From Ficedula albicollis (Eukaryota; Chordata; Aves; Passeriformes; Muscicapidae): a DNA stretch of 64,000 bases. The DNA is taken from positions 393,483 to 457,482 of the forward strand of contig NW_004775935.1 of the NCBI RefSeq assembly GCF_000247815.1. Reading direction: 5' to 3'. Shown here piece after piece: positions 15,779 to 30,100 of this stretch (positions are counted from its first letter, which is position 1; every line of letters begins with the position of its first letter). The position numbers were made by a program, and so were the translations under genes. The notes below the pieces were generated by a model, which saw only the letters and a program-made list of their open reading frames with translations, ran no database searches and was not told the origin of the DNA.

Positions 15779-16915
15779 TTTCCTGTCACTACATGCCCAT
15801 ATAAAAAGTCCTTCTCCCTTCTTTTTATAAGCCCCCTTAAGGTACTGACAGGTTCAATGAAGTCTTCCTGAAGTCTTTTCTTCTCCAGGATGAACAACCC
15901 CAATTCTCTCAGTTTGTCTTTGCAGGAGAGCTGCTCCAGCCCTCTGATCATCTTCATTGACATTTGGACTCCCTCCAGCAGTTCCACATTTTTCCCGTGC
16001 AGGGACCCCAGGGCTGGGTGCAGGGTTCCAGCTGGGGTCTCACAGAGCAGAGCAGAGGGGCAGAATCCCCTCCCTCCCCTGCTGCCCACGCTGCTTTGGA
16101 TGCAGCCCAGGACACGTTTGGTTTCTGTGCTGGCAGTGCCCATGGCTGGGTCATGTCCAGCCTCTCACCCACAGCACCCCCAAGCCCTTGTCATGATTAC
16201 TCTCCATCTGTTCATTCCCCAGCCTGTGTTGGTACTGGGGGTTGCCCTGACCCAGTTCAGAACCTTAGACTCGGTCTCTTTAAACTGCATGGGATTTCAT
16301 GAGCCCAATTCTTGAAGGTTGCTCAGGTCCTTCTGGATGGCATCCTGTCCTGTGGATGTGTCAGCTGCACCAGTTGGCTTGGTGTAGTCTGCATGCTTGC
16401 TGAGACTGTAGTCAATCTCTCTTCTGTGTCATTGACAAAGACATTAAAGAGCAGCAGTCAGAGCCTGACGGACACCACTCATTGCTGATCTCCAACTGGA
16501 TGTAGAGGCATTGACCACAACTCCTCCCTGTGTCCATCCATTCAATTCTTTATTCACTGAATAGTTCATCCATCAAATCCATGCCTCTCCAGTTTGGAGA
16601 TAGGGATGTCACATGGGGCCATGTTGAAGGCCTTACAGAACTCTAGGCAGACAATATGTCCATCTTCCTGTGTTGATTGTTGCTGCTGTATCACAGAATG
16701 CCACCTTACTGGTCACAATTTGCCTTTACTAAAGCCGTATGGCAGCTTTGGATCCCCTTGCCTTCTATGTGCCTTAGCAAGACTTCAAGGGGGATCTGCT
16801 TCATGGTCTTCCCAGGCACAGAGATGAGGCTCCTGGGCTATAGTTCTCTAGATCTTCCTTTTAGAAATGGGAGTGATGTTTCCCTTCACCTTCATGGAAA
16901 CAAAACATATTCAGA
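15638..16915 (-). mobile_element. CR1 LINE, antisense, RT to 3' UTR
   Basis: The minus strand carries CR1 from the middle of the RT to the start of the 3' UTR. Antisense CR1 text is clear ('gtcactacatgcccatataa', 'gctgctccagccctctgatc', 'cacagagatgaggctcctgg'). The active-site stretch LSKFADDTK reads LSKHADYTK near 16385-16412, so Asp is replaced by Tyr and the copy is dead. It abuts the sense CR1 at 15053-15637 tail to tail. A 73 bp tandem duplication lies at its 3' end. Confidence 0.9.
15670..16143 (-). pseudogene. CR1 ORF2 C-terminal remnant
   Basis: A 157-codon open frame on the minus strand matches the conserved C-terminus of CR1 ORF2: RGLEQLSCKDKLRELGLF, then ILEKKRLQEDFIE. It lacks the upstream RT, and its first part reads out of the CR1 frame. 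This is a retrotransposon relic; the length of the open frame alone should not be taken as a host gene. Confidence 0.8.
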
Positions 16916-17990
16916 TTAACTAAAAAGACTATAAAGACTTAAGGGACAAAGAAGCTGTGATGTTGATGATTCCTTGATTAGTATACCTCATTTTAATTCA
17001 CAACTTTAACATTCCTGAACCTGCTGCTGTGCAGCAGCACCAGCTCACTCCAAGCAGTGGTTCAACTTCTGAGCCAAGTGGTGAAATATCTTTCAAGACA
17101 TATACTGCATCAAAACCATTAATCTACATCAACCAATAACAGGATTAAAAATACATCAAAACAGAAGCTCAAAATATAATTAAGCTAAGGATATAATTAG
17201 GCTCCTCCCCCATGCTCCCACTTATACTCTCAGGAGCTATCATAAATTGCTTATGCAAAAGCAAAAAAGCTCTTTGTATGTATGGATGCAGGAAATATTT
17301 CTCCCTTCCAAACACGTTGTGAAGCCCACATGTATACAAACCCTAAGGCATAAACAAATCATCTAAGAAGCATGGTCCCATCAGAGTTCCCCTGACTCAC
17401 ACATTTAAGAACTGACAGAGGCAAGAGGATGAATGATTGTAGAGCATTCCTCCCACAAACACTAAAAATAGTTTTCAAAATACTGGGTGAAGTCTAGCCA
17501 AGAAAAGGAGAAAAGCTATTTTAAGGCAGAAGGACTTTGTTTCTGTCAATGGTGGTTTCGGGAACAGTATTAACATGAAGCAGAACACCTCTTAAATTTT
17601 GAGGTTCTGTAATTGGTTAACACAGGATACATCCAAAATATGTAGTAATTTTGATTACAGGAAAAATAATACCTACCATATTAAAGGACTTTCATATGCA
17701 GTACCTTCAGCAACTTTTATTAAATATCACCACCATAGCACTATAGAAAACCAATTTTCTCTACACCAAATGTTCTTCTTGCATTACATTTCCAAGGGCT
17801 AGCAATATATGATGATACCACTACAATAGTTCTCACAATCAGCCTCAATTACATTTGTTTTTCCTCTTACCCTCCCCCTTTTCCTTTCCAATGGAGGCAA
17901 TTAGAAGTTAGCTTCTCTAAGAGCAAGTGATACACAAGAAGGCTAAAAAAAAAAATTTCACCAATTTCACTCAATCACTCGTAATCTTAT
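16916..17990. other. A- and C-biased stretch, possible antisense LTR
   Basis: The + strand is poor in G compared with neighbouring sequence. Reverse complemented, a GAGTATAAGTGGGAGCATGG promoter-like spot appears near 17205-17235. No LTR ends were found, so this stays a suspicion. Confidence 0.25.
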
Positions 17991-18147
17991 TGGTATTAGC
18001 AGATATCACAATAACCTCAATCTTAAAATACTAAGTACTTCAATGGTATTAGCAGATATCACAATAACCTCAATCGTAAAATACTAAGTACTTCAAAGGT
18101 CAACACAATAACCTCAATCGTAAAATACTAAGTACTTCAAAGGTCAA
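17991..18147 (+). repeat. Three-copy tandem repeat, 53 and 44 bp
   Basis: TGGTATTAGCAGATATCACA begins copies at 17991 and 18044 (period 53). A third, shorter copy starts at 18104 with CACAATAACCTCAAT (period 44). Copies 2 and 3 share a T-to-G change (CAATCGTAAA), which gives the order of events. Confidence 0.9.
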
Positions 18148-18546
18148 CAGTCCAATGATGTTCCAGCAGGACAAGGGTTACAAATGCAGATGCATTTCCA
18201 TATTACATTGTGAACTTCTGAATTTTTGTGATCTGATCCTAACATCTAATGCTTATTATTTGAAATTTTATATGCTGGATAGGTTAGAAGTCCAACTTTA
18301 GAGTAATTTTAAGGATCTATAATTAGAAACATGCTGATAAAATAAAATATCATTTGGTCTGGATTATCCTTACTTCTCCCTTCTCTTTTTGCCATATCCT
18401 AGTGTCATGCACTACAGTAAAACCTTTTTGAAAGTTTTTTAAATGCTAGTTCTTTTTAGGTGCTAATTCTTACTATAGAATATTTTTATAATGGGCTAAG
18501 AATAGGCAAAAGTCTTGCTCCTGGTTAGTGCATGTGGTAGAAACCA

Positions 18547-18650
18547 TGAATCCTCATGGGATTCCTCAAACTGGGATGTCACACTGCGGCTATTAGAGTG
18601 AATCCTCATGGGATTCCTCAAACTGGGATGAGACACTGCGGCTATTAGAA
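18547..18650 (+). repeat. Tandem duplication, 52 bp unit
   Basis: TGAATCCTCATGGGATTCCT begins copies at 18547 and 18599. Both end in CACTGCGGCTATTAGA, with about two differences between them. Confidence 0.9.
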
Positions 18651-18689
18651 CATTGCAAGTTCTTGGAGAATTTACTGCTTGTGCATGAT

Positions 18690-19020
18690 CTGCTTGTCAG
18701 CTTGTCATCGGGCTATGTGAGCATCGCAGTTGCCCCAGAAATGGGGACTGTGCCTGCTTGCAGAAGCACCTCCTCAGCAGGAAGGCTTTCAGTGTGCCAC
18801 CAGTGCTGTCAGCACACACACTGAATGCTGCTGGACAGGATTCCTAGCGGATTCAGAGGGTCTGACATCCTCCTGCCTTAGGACAGCTTCTCCTCGTTGG
18901 GCTGAACCATCAGACAGACCAGCAGCTCATTTCAGGTGCCATGGTGTAAATTTTAGTTCAGGAGAGAATAAACCTTCTCACAGGGTTCAGTTGTCAGCAT
19001 TGCTTTATTAAACAGCTTTC
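18690..19020 (+). mobile_element. Possible LTR-like GC-rich block
   Basis: This block is richer in GC than its surroundings and ends with AGAGAATAAACC, a polyadenylation-signal-like AATAAA, followed by CAGGGTTCAGTTG and TTTATTAAACAG. The layout recalls the R-U5 end of an avian LTR, but I cannot name a family, and there is no partner LTR or internal sequence. It could equally be unique sequence. Confidence 0.25.
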
Positions 19021-19107
19021 TTTGATGCCAACAGAGGTGCCTCTATCTGGAAGAAACATTCAGATTTAAAACTCTGTTTACTCCTCCTCACTACATATAT
19101 GCCCACC

Positions 19108-19109
<2 letters not shown>

Positions 19110-19150
<41 letters not shown>
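19110..19150. repeat. (CA)n microsatellite, about 20 units
   Basis: A pure CA run follows CCCACCTT and is followed by TCTCTGAATC. Confidence 0.95.
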
Positions 19151-19153
<3 letters not shown>

Positions 19154-20904
19154 CTGAATCTCCCCTTCATCTTTGGTATATATTAAATACAACAAAACAA
19201 TCAAAGAAAATGGAAATTAGTTTGAAATGGGGGACTAATAGTGTCATATACATTTGACATGCATTTGAAATACATTTGAAATACTTAGAATTATAAAGAA
19301 GAAAAACTTTAAGACTGTAAGGCTTCATAGCTACAATTGTTTAAAAAGGTTTGGTGTCAGCATTTTTATACCCAGCATCTCTGGACTTTGAGATTTTGAG
19401 TCCAGAAAGCAGTTTGGAACACCTACAATCCCTGAAAATTTCTGTATTATCCTGGAATTTTAGGTTGACAATTATTCTTAGCAATATCTGCTAGGCAATA
19501 CACTTTATAATATAAGATTTCTTATTTTCAGTTCTACTTTCTTTTCCTCCTCCCCTCACATTATTTCTTATGTCTGTTCTTGCAGAATTAATGGAACTAA
19601 AGCAAATGTGCATTCCAACTGGAAATTTATAATCACAGCTTTTAAATGACATGCTGTGTTAATCTCCAGTCACTCTAGATTCAGATGCTAATGTTGGCTA
19701 GAAGTGTATTGAAATTAAAAGGTGAGAACATGAAGTAGTAGTCATACTGACCAATTTCGAAATAAGAGAAGTTTCCAGTGGGTTTATAAGTGGTTCTCTG
19801 ATGTTTTGATTATTGAACTCTTCTCCCAGATCTTCTAAGGAACAGTGGAAGTCATAGTGCAATGTCTATTCTCAGAAAATATGCAATATCCACTTGAGAC
19901 CATGATAATTTAGCAGCAATATTTCCTCATTTTCCAGTTAAAGGGAGGGTGTAATGGGAAAATACTGGAGCTAAGAAGGAAGATGATGAACCTGGTTTTT
20001 GCTAATGTGTCCTGTTAGCAGCTGCACTTTCTCCTTCTCTTAGGAGCAAATGCTACACCAGCAGTAGCAGCAAGGGGTTCAACATTTGGCATAAGTTAAA
20101 GCAGCATAATGCAGTGCCAAGTAAAGAAATACAAGCAACTTGGAATGGGATTCTTCTGGCAGAAACCAAATGATTGCTTGGATGAAATTCAAGTTTCTGC
20201 TACTGGCTTAAAATTGGCTATACTGCTCATCTGTCTAAGTAAATTCAAGTACTAGCAAATACTGAACTAAACAAAGCGCCATTTTCTTAGTATAAACACT
20301 TGAAGTGTGAGGTAGAGTTTGCAAGCAGAAAAGCTAAACATGCTTTATTTTTTACCACTTATCACTTCATCACTTTTTATCACTTCATGTTTTTCTGTTT
20401 TAAGTAACTTTAATTTTTATCAAATTCCTGTATCTTTATATCACTGGCTTAACTGACTGTCATCATATAAGCCCAGATGGCAACTAAGCATCAGGCTTGT
20501 TCACACCTGCCACTGCACCCGGGTGGAGCAGGAAGGAGAATGAAAAGGAAAACTTGTAGGTTGAGATTAGAACAGTTAAGCAACTGAAACAAAGTTAAAT
20601 ATATAGAATTAATAATTACTTTTTTAGAGAAAGGATAAAACTCAAGGAAAAAAGAGTGATGTATGATACAATTGCTCACCTCTCTCTGACAGATGTGAGA
20701 CACCATTCCCAAACACTTATCAGACCCATTTCCAGGTAACCTCCCTATTTTATACACTGTGCAAGATGTTCTGTGTTGTGGTATATTTCTTTGGCTGGCC
20801 TGTGTGTGTCACCTCTCCTGGCTATGCTCCCTCCCAGCTTTTTTGTTTACCACTTCACTGGAAAAGCATAAGAGACTGAATAAGTGTTTGATTTAGGATT
20901 ATGA
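19151..20904. other. AT-rich unique sequence, nothing recognised
   Basis: No element or coding evidence. The short ATCACTTCAT repetition near 20358-20387 is minor. Confidence 0.5.
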
Positions 20905-21062
20905 TTGTCCAGAGAAACTGTGGATCCTCCATCCCTGAAAGTGTTAAAGGTCAGGTGGGATGGGGCCCTGAGCAACCTGATCTAGAGAATGGCATCCCTG
21001 CTCATAGGATGATCTTTAAGGTCCCTTTCAACCCAAATCATTCTATGATTCTTTGATTCTAT
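20905..21062 (+). mobile_element. CR1 3' end fragment, sense
   Basis: It carries CTGTGGATCCTCCATCCCTG, then CTTTAAGGTCCCTTTCAACC and ends in the ATTCTATGATT-type 8-10 bp repeats that close CR1 3' UTRs. Confidence 0.88.
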
Positions 21063-24000
21063 CTACTGTGCATTTTACAGGAACTTGTAGTTTCCTTCCT
21101 GTAGAAGTCTGTAATCACTGACCTGCTGCAGAATGTGTAGACACTGGTTTAGGAGGATCAACCTTTTAACAGGTAGTTGCTGATGTGATCCACTGCAGAG
21201 CTGCTGACTGAGATTAGTGCTAACACTGTGTATTTTACTCCCATGTGCATTTCTGTCTTTTTCACTTGGGTGTGATATACTTTCAAATGTATTCAGAATT
21301 TGGTGTTGGAGGCAGAAAAATAAGTATGAAGAAACTAACAACTTTGGGTCTATAGCTAAAGAAGTTACCTGAGAGATACTTCTAAAATATATTTAAGCAT
21401 ATCAATGCCCTTCTCAGAATTTAGTTATGTGTAGGTGAATATCTTTTCCCCTCCAGCTCTGCATGAAAGCATAAATTGTGTGCATTTTTTTGAGCAGTTG
21501 GCCTAAAGGAAAACACTCAAGCAGTAAAAGCCAAAGTCATGGCTGTGCGACCTTGTCTTTGCTTCCATTTTGCACGCTTTTCTCACCTCCCACAAAATTT
21601 AATGTGGTTGGTTCTCTGTAGCAACGACTTTACAGATTTGAAAGCACTGTTCACCTCTCTCCAGAAATTTATGCTTGCTGACGTGGAGCTGCACACCTCA
21701 TTTTACCCCGTGCTTCACACTGATCCCCTCTGGGGTAATTTACTAGTGTGTACGTTTGCAAAATGTAATCTCACTTTTGAAAGTTGTTTTTAAATTTCAA
21801 ACTAATATTCTTTTTAAAAAGACAATTTGTGTGGAGTGAAAGAAGCTAAGTATATGTTAGCAATTCTGATGTCACAGTTATATCAGTGAACTTATCCTTG
21901 TTAGGCACCAATATTTGTTACTGAAAGTTTATTTAAGTAAATTTTAGGAATGCAGTTTGCCTCTTGGCATCAGCTTTTATCGAGGTTTTCTTTGTGCTGA
22001 GGTCCTATGTTACATTATGTGAAATATTCAGTAATAGTAATTGACATTTGATTTTAAAGGGACCTGTAAAATTTGAAGCAATTGTAAAGTTTGCATTTAT
22101 CTAAAACAGAGTTGTTTATCTCCATGAACTGAATGGTATCACTGTAGTACAGGGTCACACTTGTTAATTTCTCATGCTTACACTTGAAAATTGGTATGCA
22201 AGTGGGAAGCTGAATGAGTGGTGGGAAGATTTTCTTGTTTCTCCCCAAAAGAGTTTGGCAGAGCTTGTATGAGAGCAATGTATGAGACCAGTGGGACACA
22301 TGCCTCCGTCATCCTTAAAGGACAGTGGGCTTCTGTTTTATTCCTGTTTAATGCAACCTCTTTGGTATTTTTTACAGGGATTAGACTCCTAGTTCATGCA
22401 TGGTTCTGAAGAAAAATGACTTCCACATGAATAATACTCATTGACTGATGCCACATTGTATTTCTGCTAAGAGGTTGGTGTTGAAACATGCAGGATTGTC
22501 ATATAGGGACACAAAATGGTATTTTGGCAAAATGTTAGTCTGTTGAGGCTTATTTTAAATAGTATTAGCAACTTGGTGACGCTGAGCTGGTCAGGCTCAA
22601 AATTGGTATGCAGAAGGATGAGACAGAGGAAGTGAACAGCAAATATAAACCTACACTGCCAAGCAGGGTACTTGTCTCTGTTGGCGTCCTCTTGGAAATG
22701 TTTGAGTTGTTCCTTGGGAGCTGATTTGTAGTGGAGACAGAAGACGTGAAGGAAGGAGTTATGTGTAGAGAGAGTCTCTCTGAAAATTCACTGATATTAA
22801 GTTTAGGAATGCCTCTCACAGAAGAAAAACTCCAAATTTAAAAGTGCTGTGGCTATGGTTTTCAAAACTGAAGACTCATAGGTTCTTAGGATATATATTT
22901 TTGTGGGCAAAGTATTGAACTTGCCTCTGCCGGGACCCATTGAAATTCTCAGTCTCCCAAACTCAGTTTCTCCGACTGTCTCAAAATAGTCTCAAAATAC
23001 CTTAGTTTCCCAGCTGAAATAGGAAACATTGTACTAATTACCATCATAAATATGAGCCAAGATAATTGTGTCTATTAATATTTATCAGAATTGATATGTG
23101 ACAAAGATGGGAGCATGTATTGGACTCTAAAATGAAGGACTGTAGAATTTTTTTCATACAGATTGCTTTTACCTTGGACTCATGTTTCAGCCTGCTCAAG
23201 CTGGAGGCAAATGCTGAGCACTTCATCTCTGAGGAAAACACTGTTATAGAAGTTTAAGGGATGAACATTCAATGGTGTGTATAAAGACTCTTTCCACTCT
23301 TTACTCTTCGCACATTCCATTTTTTAGTAGTTGTCCATTCATTTAAAATGATTTTAAAGATGACTTAAGTAATACTTTTTAAAAATAAATGAGCCTCTTT
23401 TCCACCTTTTAAAAATTAAATATTTATGTTTTTACTAGAAACAGTTTATATCAGCAGCAATGACTTCACCTCCTTACTTTGTAAACCTGTAAACTGTAGG
23501 ACAATGTAGATCAAAGGGTATCTAGTGCACAACCTCTAAGTAGGAACATTACAAATCACTTTATGTTTTTTTTTTTTTTCCTTTTTCTTGTTGCAGGAAA
23601 TACTTAACAATCCCTCTGTACAGAAAAGCTTAGAATGGTGAATACGCAAATAGATAGGAGAAGGGAACATGAAAAGAGAGAAATACTCCTGCTCAGAAAA
23701 ATATTTGAGTTTTTCTGATGAATCATAAAGATGTTTAATTATTTTTTTCTCTCTTGTTCATTTTACTGTCCTGGGGGAGCATAAACTAAGAACTCTCTGC
23801 CTTTGCTTTCTGTTGCTTTAGGCTTTCTAGAACCCCCAATAAGGCATTTTGCTTTTTATGTTTACTTGCAATATGTATTCAATACAAGGTCTTAAAAATT
23901 TGAGAAACATCTGTGATTGATTTTACTTGTATATTTTAAAATCATCTTCAGCCCTTATTTACAAAATTTTCATTTTTAACTTCCCCTCAGTACTGATGTG

Positions 24001-24368
24001 ATCTTTAAAACTTGGAACTGTCAGTACCTATGAGAGCAACAAGTATTTCTCATCTGCACTTGTAAATACATATTGTAATTAGATTCCCCTGTGTTTTTGT
24101 AAGTATAAGCACTGTCAAGTCATCACTGCTCAGTGCCAGTGTACAGTAATAATAGAGCATGAAAATATGGAAAGAGGCCATGCTGGCAGCAATGCTGTCC
24201 ATAACAAATTTTACCTAAAAGAGCAGAGAAGAAAATCTTATTGTTGCAGGTTAGTGAAATTGGGAAGTATGTGCTTGATTTTAGTAGATGGCTCAATTCT
24301 TTTACCTGCTTATGATGGTTGCTTCTGCTATAAGCAGAGATCCTTAATGTAGATCATCATCTCAGCAT
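21063..24368. other. AT-rich unique sequence, nothing recognised
   Basis: Open frames are below 90 codons on both strands and show no domain. No CR1 text seen. Confidence 0.5.
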
Positions 24369-24460
24369 GATAGAATCTAGAATAATTTGGGTTGGAAGGG
24401 ACCTTTAAAGGCCCTGTGATCCAACCTCCCTGCAAGGAGCAGGCACAAGCAATGGGCAGA
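24369..24460 (-). mobile_element. CR1 3' terminus, antisense, about 90 bp
   Basis: GATAGAATCTAGAATAATTT followed by GGGTTGGAAGGGACC and GATCCAACCTCCCTGCAAGG is antisense CR1 3' terminal sequence. Only the last part of the element is present. Confidence 0.82.
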
Positions 24461-26377
24461 GAAAAGCATGATATAATGAAATAGAATTCTAATATCTGCC
24501 CCGTAATTATGTGGCTTTGCATTTGCTGTTTATTTTATTTGTTCTTGCTTTCAGTTTCCTGGCATTTTTTAGGGTTTTCTTTGGTTGTTTTTGTTTGTCG
24601 GTTTGTTGTTTCTGTGTGTGTGTTTTATTCTTGGTTTTTTTCAAGGTATTTACAAGCACCCAATCTCCAGTGAAAGAAATGGAGACCTGCTCTTGAGATC
24701 AGAGCAAGGTGTTTAATTGTAATGAGCTGTAGAGCATGTGCTGTTCCCTGTTAGCTCTCTGTGCAGTGACATGCAGAGGAGGATTGAGGAAGTCGTAAGA
24801 TTATCACAGTGGATTTTCTGTTCCTCTTATTTTATTTAAATGGCTTTATTTTTTACTTTAAGCAATTATTGTTCAATAAATATTCAGTGTTGGATTAGCT
24901 AAATTCATCAAAATCTAAATACAAAGAGCTTTCTTACGTTTCAAATATTTAATAAAGAAAATCAATATCAAATTCCCACAGGTTGAGTTTTTAGAATATG
25001 CACTCTCTCATTTGAAGTATCTTTGGTAGTTTTGGGTGTTCTAAAATATAAGAAGAACTGTAATTTCCTGGAAAGAAAGATCAAAGAGTCAAAGAGTGTA
25101 AGGATTGTACAAAATAGAGGCCTGTTGTGTTAGCCAGCTTCCTAAGGAATTTCAAAGAAAATTTCAAGCCCTGCTATTTTTAAAATATTTAAGATTTATG
25201 CAACTTATTGGTCAGCTTACTTTTGAACAAATGAACATAACAGGAACAGTAATTAATTAGCTTTTTCATCTCCAGAAAACTTTAAACTTAATAATAATGA
25301 AATTAATACACAGATGTCTTTGGTGTACATGAAAGGCAGAGTGAAGAAATGAGGCTTAATCATTCTGTTTCATTGCATAATTTACTCCATCCTTTTGCCT
25401 TGAAGATGTCGTTCCTCTTGTTCTACTGGTTCCAGTTCATGCTATTGCTGAACAGTGCTCTGATGTAATTTCCCATGGCTGCACAATTGATACTGAGAAC
25501 AAACCTACTTTTCCTGGCTTTCCTTTGGGAATGTAGTGAACTTTTCAAAGGCTCCTGCTGCAAGTAGGTTAAAGGGATACAGCAATCTGGAGTCAGTAGC
25601 TGTTTTATCCTTGGTAGGTCCATGTGTATCTTGGGATGCTACACATCCATGTGTGTCCTGGGTGAATGAACCTCTCTCCAGCTGCTGGCTAAGTGCTGGC
25701 AAAAGGCTTTATGCCTTTGCTCTGCCTCTTTCAACTGTGCTTTCGCTGAATCTTGTGACTGCTGACAGTTTTGGTGGTTTTTACTGTCCTGCACAGAGGA
25801 CATGCTAGTGAGCAGCGTAATCTAGGCACACATCTTCCCTTTGCAAATGTGTCTCTCACGCCTCCTCCTGAGAATGCATGATGTATGGGTGTGGCATTTA
25901 CCATGACATGTGCATGTGTTTCAGACCTTGGGAGGTCTGTGTGATGGGCGGTGCTGCCGTTTTGCAATGTTTAGCACTCTGAAACTGAAAAAGAAAATTA
26001 AGTAGAGGTTAACAAAAATATATAAGCAGGTGCAAAGGGAAACACAGGAAAGGGTGACCCCGGCTTACTCATGCTACATACACATTGAATTTTATTGAGT
26101 CTAAGACAAGAGAGTTTGAGCACTGATTTCTATATTTGACCCTCAGATTTGTGTATGAATTTGAGCTCCACAGATTAGCAGGAAGAGCCTTTTTGTGATG
26201 TGTGAATAGCAGCTTGCATTGTAGGCTGAGATGCTAGCCTGAGACTGCAAAATGCTGTGTGGTGCATACTTCTTTTTCTTTTTTCCTCCTCCTAGCTGTT
26301 AACTCATTCAGACTCCATCAAATGTAAAGTTACTTCAGCAATTGACTCTTGCAGAATTAAGCTATGACTTCATGTAC
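24461..26377. other. Unassigned intronic sequence
   Basis: 24530-24650 is strongly T/G-rich. 25540-25970 is somewhat GC-richer and contains a short repetition of CATGTGT (25620-25655). No gene or element recognised. Confidence 0.45.
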
Positions 26378-27191
<814 letters not shown>

Positions 27192-30100
27192 CCAGTGAGA
27201 CTTTCAGAGTCTCAAAATTTCTTTCTATCAGGAGGGATCCCCTAAAATCATCTTTTCAGCTGGTATTTTAAAAGTGAAATCTGAACTTATATTTAGCTAT
27301 ACTACTTACTGATTTAGAAGGGCTTAATGAACTTCTTCATCAACATTCTTCTCACACATGCATTTTTGAAAACCATGGAAAATTTGTCATGGTAACTTGA
27401 ATGTCTGTATTGCTAGCCCAGAAGCTGGTGTTGCTCAGGCAATAGTAGTCTATTGTTTTATGCTGATTCTGCTGTCACTCTCACTCTTACATGCTTTAGG
27501 CATGGCATACCCTGAAGTGACTTAGTATTGACTGTTTGGATGTTATTTTTGCATTCCACCATGTTACCAGTAAAGCTGGTGTAGAGCCAGCCACAATAAA
27601 CTCTACCAAGGCAAAGCTGAGTCTGTTGCTGGATGCATCCCATAGTAATCTTTCCTCCTCTGCTTTCTGTGGTGATTCTGCTTTCCCTTACCTTGTAAAA
27701 TACTGTCTCACCGCTAGAATCATCTGCCTGTCTTGGGTTGTAACAAAAAATACTGTCGGGGGATAAAAATGTTGTCCATATTTCCTTTATGTGATCTTTA
27801 GGATCTATCGGACTGTGACTGATAGCCAGAACAAGATCTTGAATTACCTGTGAGAAGCCAGTACAGGCAAGAAAGTTTCCAGTTTGCCTTTCTATTTGCT
27901 CTATGATGGAGGTGCAAGAGCAGTGTTTTTATTAACTTAGGATGTATCTAGGAAAGAGCTAGTGTATTTCCCTTGTCGTGTTTCTGAAGACAGACATGCT
28001 CTGGCATTCACTGATGCTGCTCTTTACCTTTTCATTCTGAGTAAATAAACCCAGTCTTAAAAAGAAAACAAATATGTACCTTTATTACTTAGATCAATGT
28101 GCTAGCAACTGAGATGCTGCTATTACCAGACAAATTTCCTCCTACATCCTTAATGGAGCTGCTTTCCGGAGGAGTTATGTTATACCTATGTTTTTTTACA
28201 TTGCCAGGAAACAGTCATCTTATTAAGATGAAAAGCTAATAAGAATTGGCCCTCTGCAGAGGGGCTAATTGTTCTGGCTAGTCTGGAGCAAGACTGTCTT
28301 CCTGACTGAAATGCTGTTGTTAAGTGGATTGAATGGATGCATGATTAGATTATCAAGCTGAATAATGCAGATGGTTTTCTTGCTGTATTTTGGGTGTTCA
28401 ATGCTAGAAGAATGCAATAAAATAGGATTTGAATGTACCTTGCTCCTCACTGTAGCAAAATAGGCATCAAAATGTGAGTAGTGTAATACAGCTATTTTTG
28501 CACATGATAGGAAAACTAGGGGTAAGGCAGAAAACTGTCAAAACATAATTCATTAAATTGAGGCAATTTGTCATTAAACCTTGGATTACCAAGCATGAGA
28601 ATTCATTAAATGGAAAAGATTGTCTGATACTTGTCGTGGGTTATCAGAATAAAGACTATTTATACATTTGGTGTGGGATAGAGACAGTTCTGTATTGTCT
28701 TGCAGCTGCAGTTACATGCAACATTGATCTTCACAGTAAACCAGTTTTTTGCAGTTTATGTTTTATTGTCTGTATTCATTAAGCCAGTTCAGTAGAATAT
28801 GTTCTACTGATATGTATATCAGATATAATTCTGTAATAAAGGGATTAATTTTGCAATTTAAAATTTGAAACCTGTGATTTAAATGACCTTTAGGTGTTTG
28901 CTTTTCCATGGTGTAGGCAGAAGAGTATTGCACTAGGAGATCTGAAACTTTGTCCTTGACATAGATTATTATCTCTGTATTCAGGAGAAAAGCTGAGTTG
29001 AATTCTCATTTGTGTAGTCCTAGGCAGGATGCTGTTGAAATCTAATAGTTTATTGATAACTGTTTTGATTGCACTATTTCATTTGCTTCAGATCACACAG
29101 CACGTTTGCTGTTCTTTTCCAAGCATATACGAATCACTCTTCAAATGGGACAATTTTCTTTTAAGAAAAGAAGACTGTATTTACACAGTGTGTCTCCTTC
29201 TTTTCTCACTTTCTGGTGTTTTGAGGGGATGTGTGCACTTCCTTTAGCTTGGGGCTCACGTTTTCCATGTAAAATTTTGTTCTCAAGTTCAACCAGGGTT
29301 TCTTGCCCAGTTTTATAGCAACTGATTCCTTCACCAGTAGATCAAAATCACAACAATTTTAGTGCAAAAAAGGGAGCCGTGGTTGTCATCCCCTGGTATT
29401 ACCCATGACAGAGAGTGGTGTGGAACAAGAGAAGGGTATGACAGCTGTGACCTGATTGTGTAGTTGGGAGGTTGAGACCTGCTCCTGATGTACAGCTTGT
29501 TTCGGAGTATTCCGAATCAGTATCTTAATCTGTCAGAGTACTTTTGTTTGTGGCTTTTTTTTTTTCTGTTTCATATGCTCAGTGTAGTTAACTAATAATG
29601 ATTTTGGAGTAGAAGAATCTCAATGTTTCAGCTTTCTGGTAATTTCAAAGATCTCTGGCAGAACCTATAGTTCCAAGTGGCAGATGAGGGAGGGTGAAGT
29701 CAGCTGAGGAATGTTCTAAAAAAATAGACAAGAGTTTGAAATGGCCACAAGGAGTCTAAAGTGGATAGAATTGCCACCTGCTGTAAGCAGGGTCTGTTTT
29801 CTGTGTTTGTATAGCTGAGATTATTTTGAGAACCTTATAGAATTCAATTTATGAAATATAAAATTCAATTTAAGCATTCAGTGCATGTTTCTGAGGATTT
29901 CCCTTGCCTCTGCCAGGAGGAAGGAGCCATGCCTGTCTTTCCTGCTGATGCAGGGTAACATTGACAATTTGAGCCACAGTGAGACAAGAATCACGACAGT
30001 CAGAGCCAGGGCTGGCAAATGGTTTCCTGTGTTTTCATGGGAGGGAATTGCACAATTCCATCCAAGGGCAAGCTGCCCACTTGCCTTCAGTTTCATTAGT

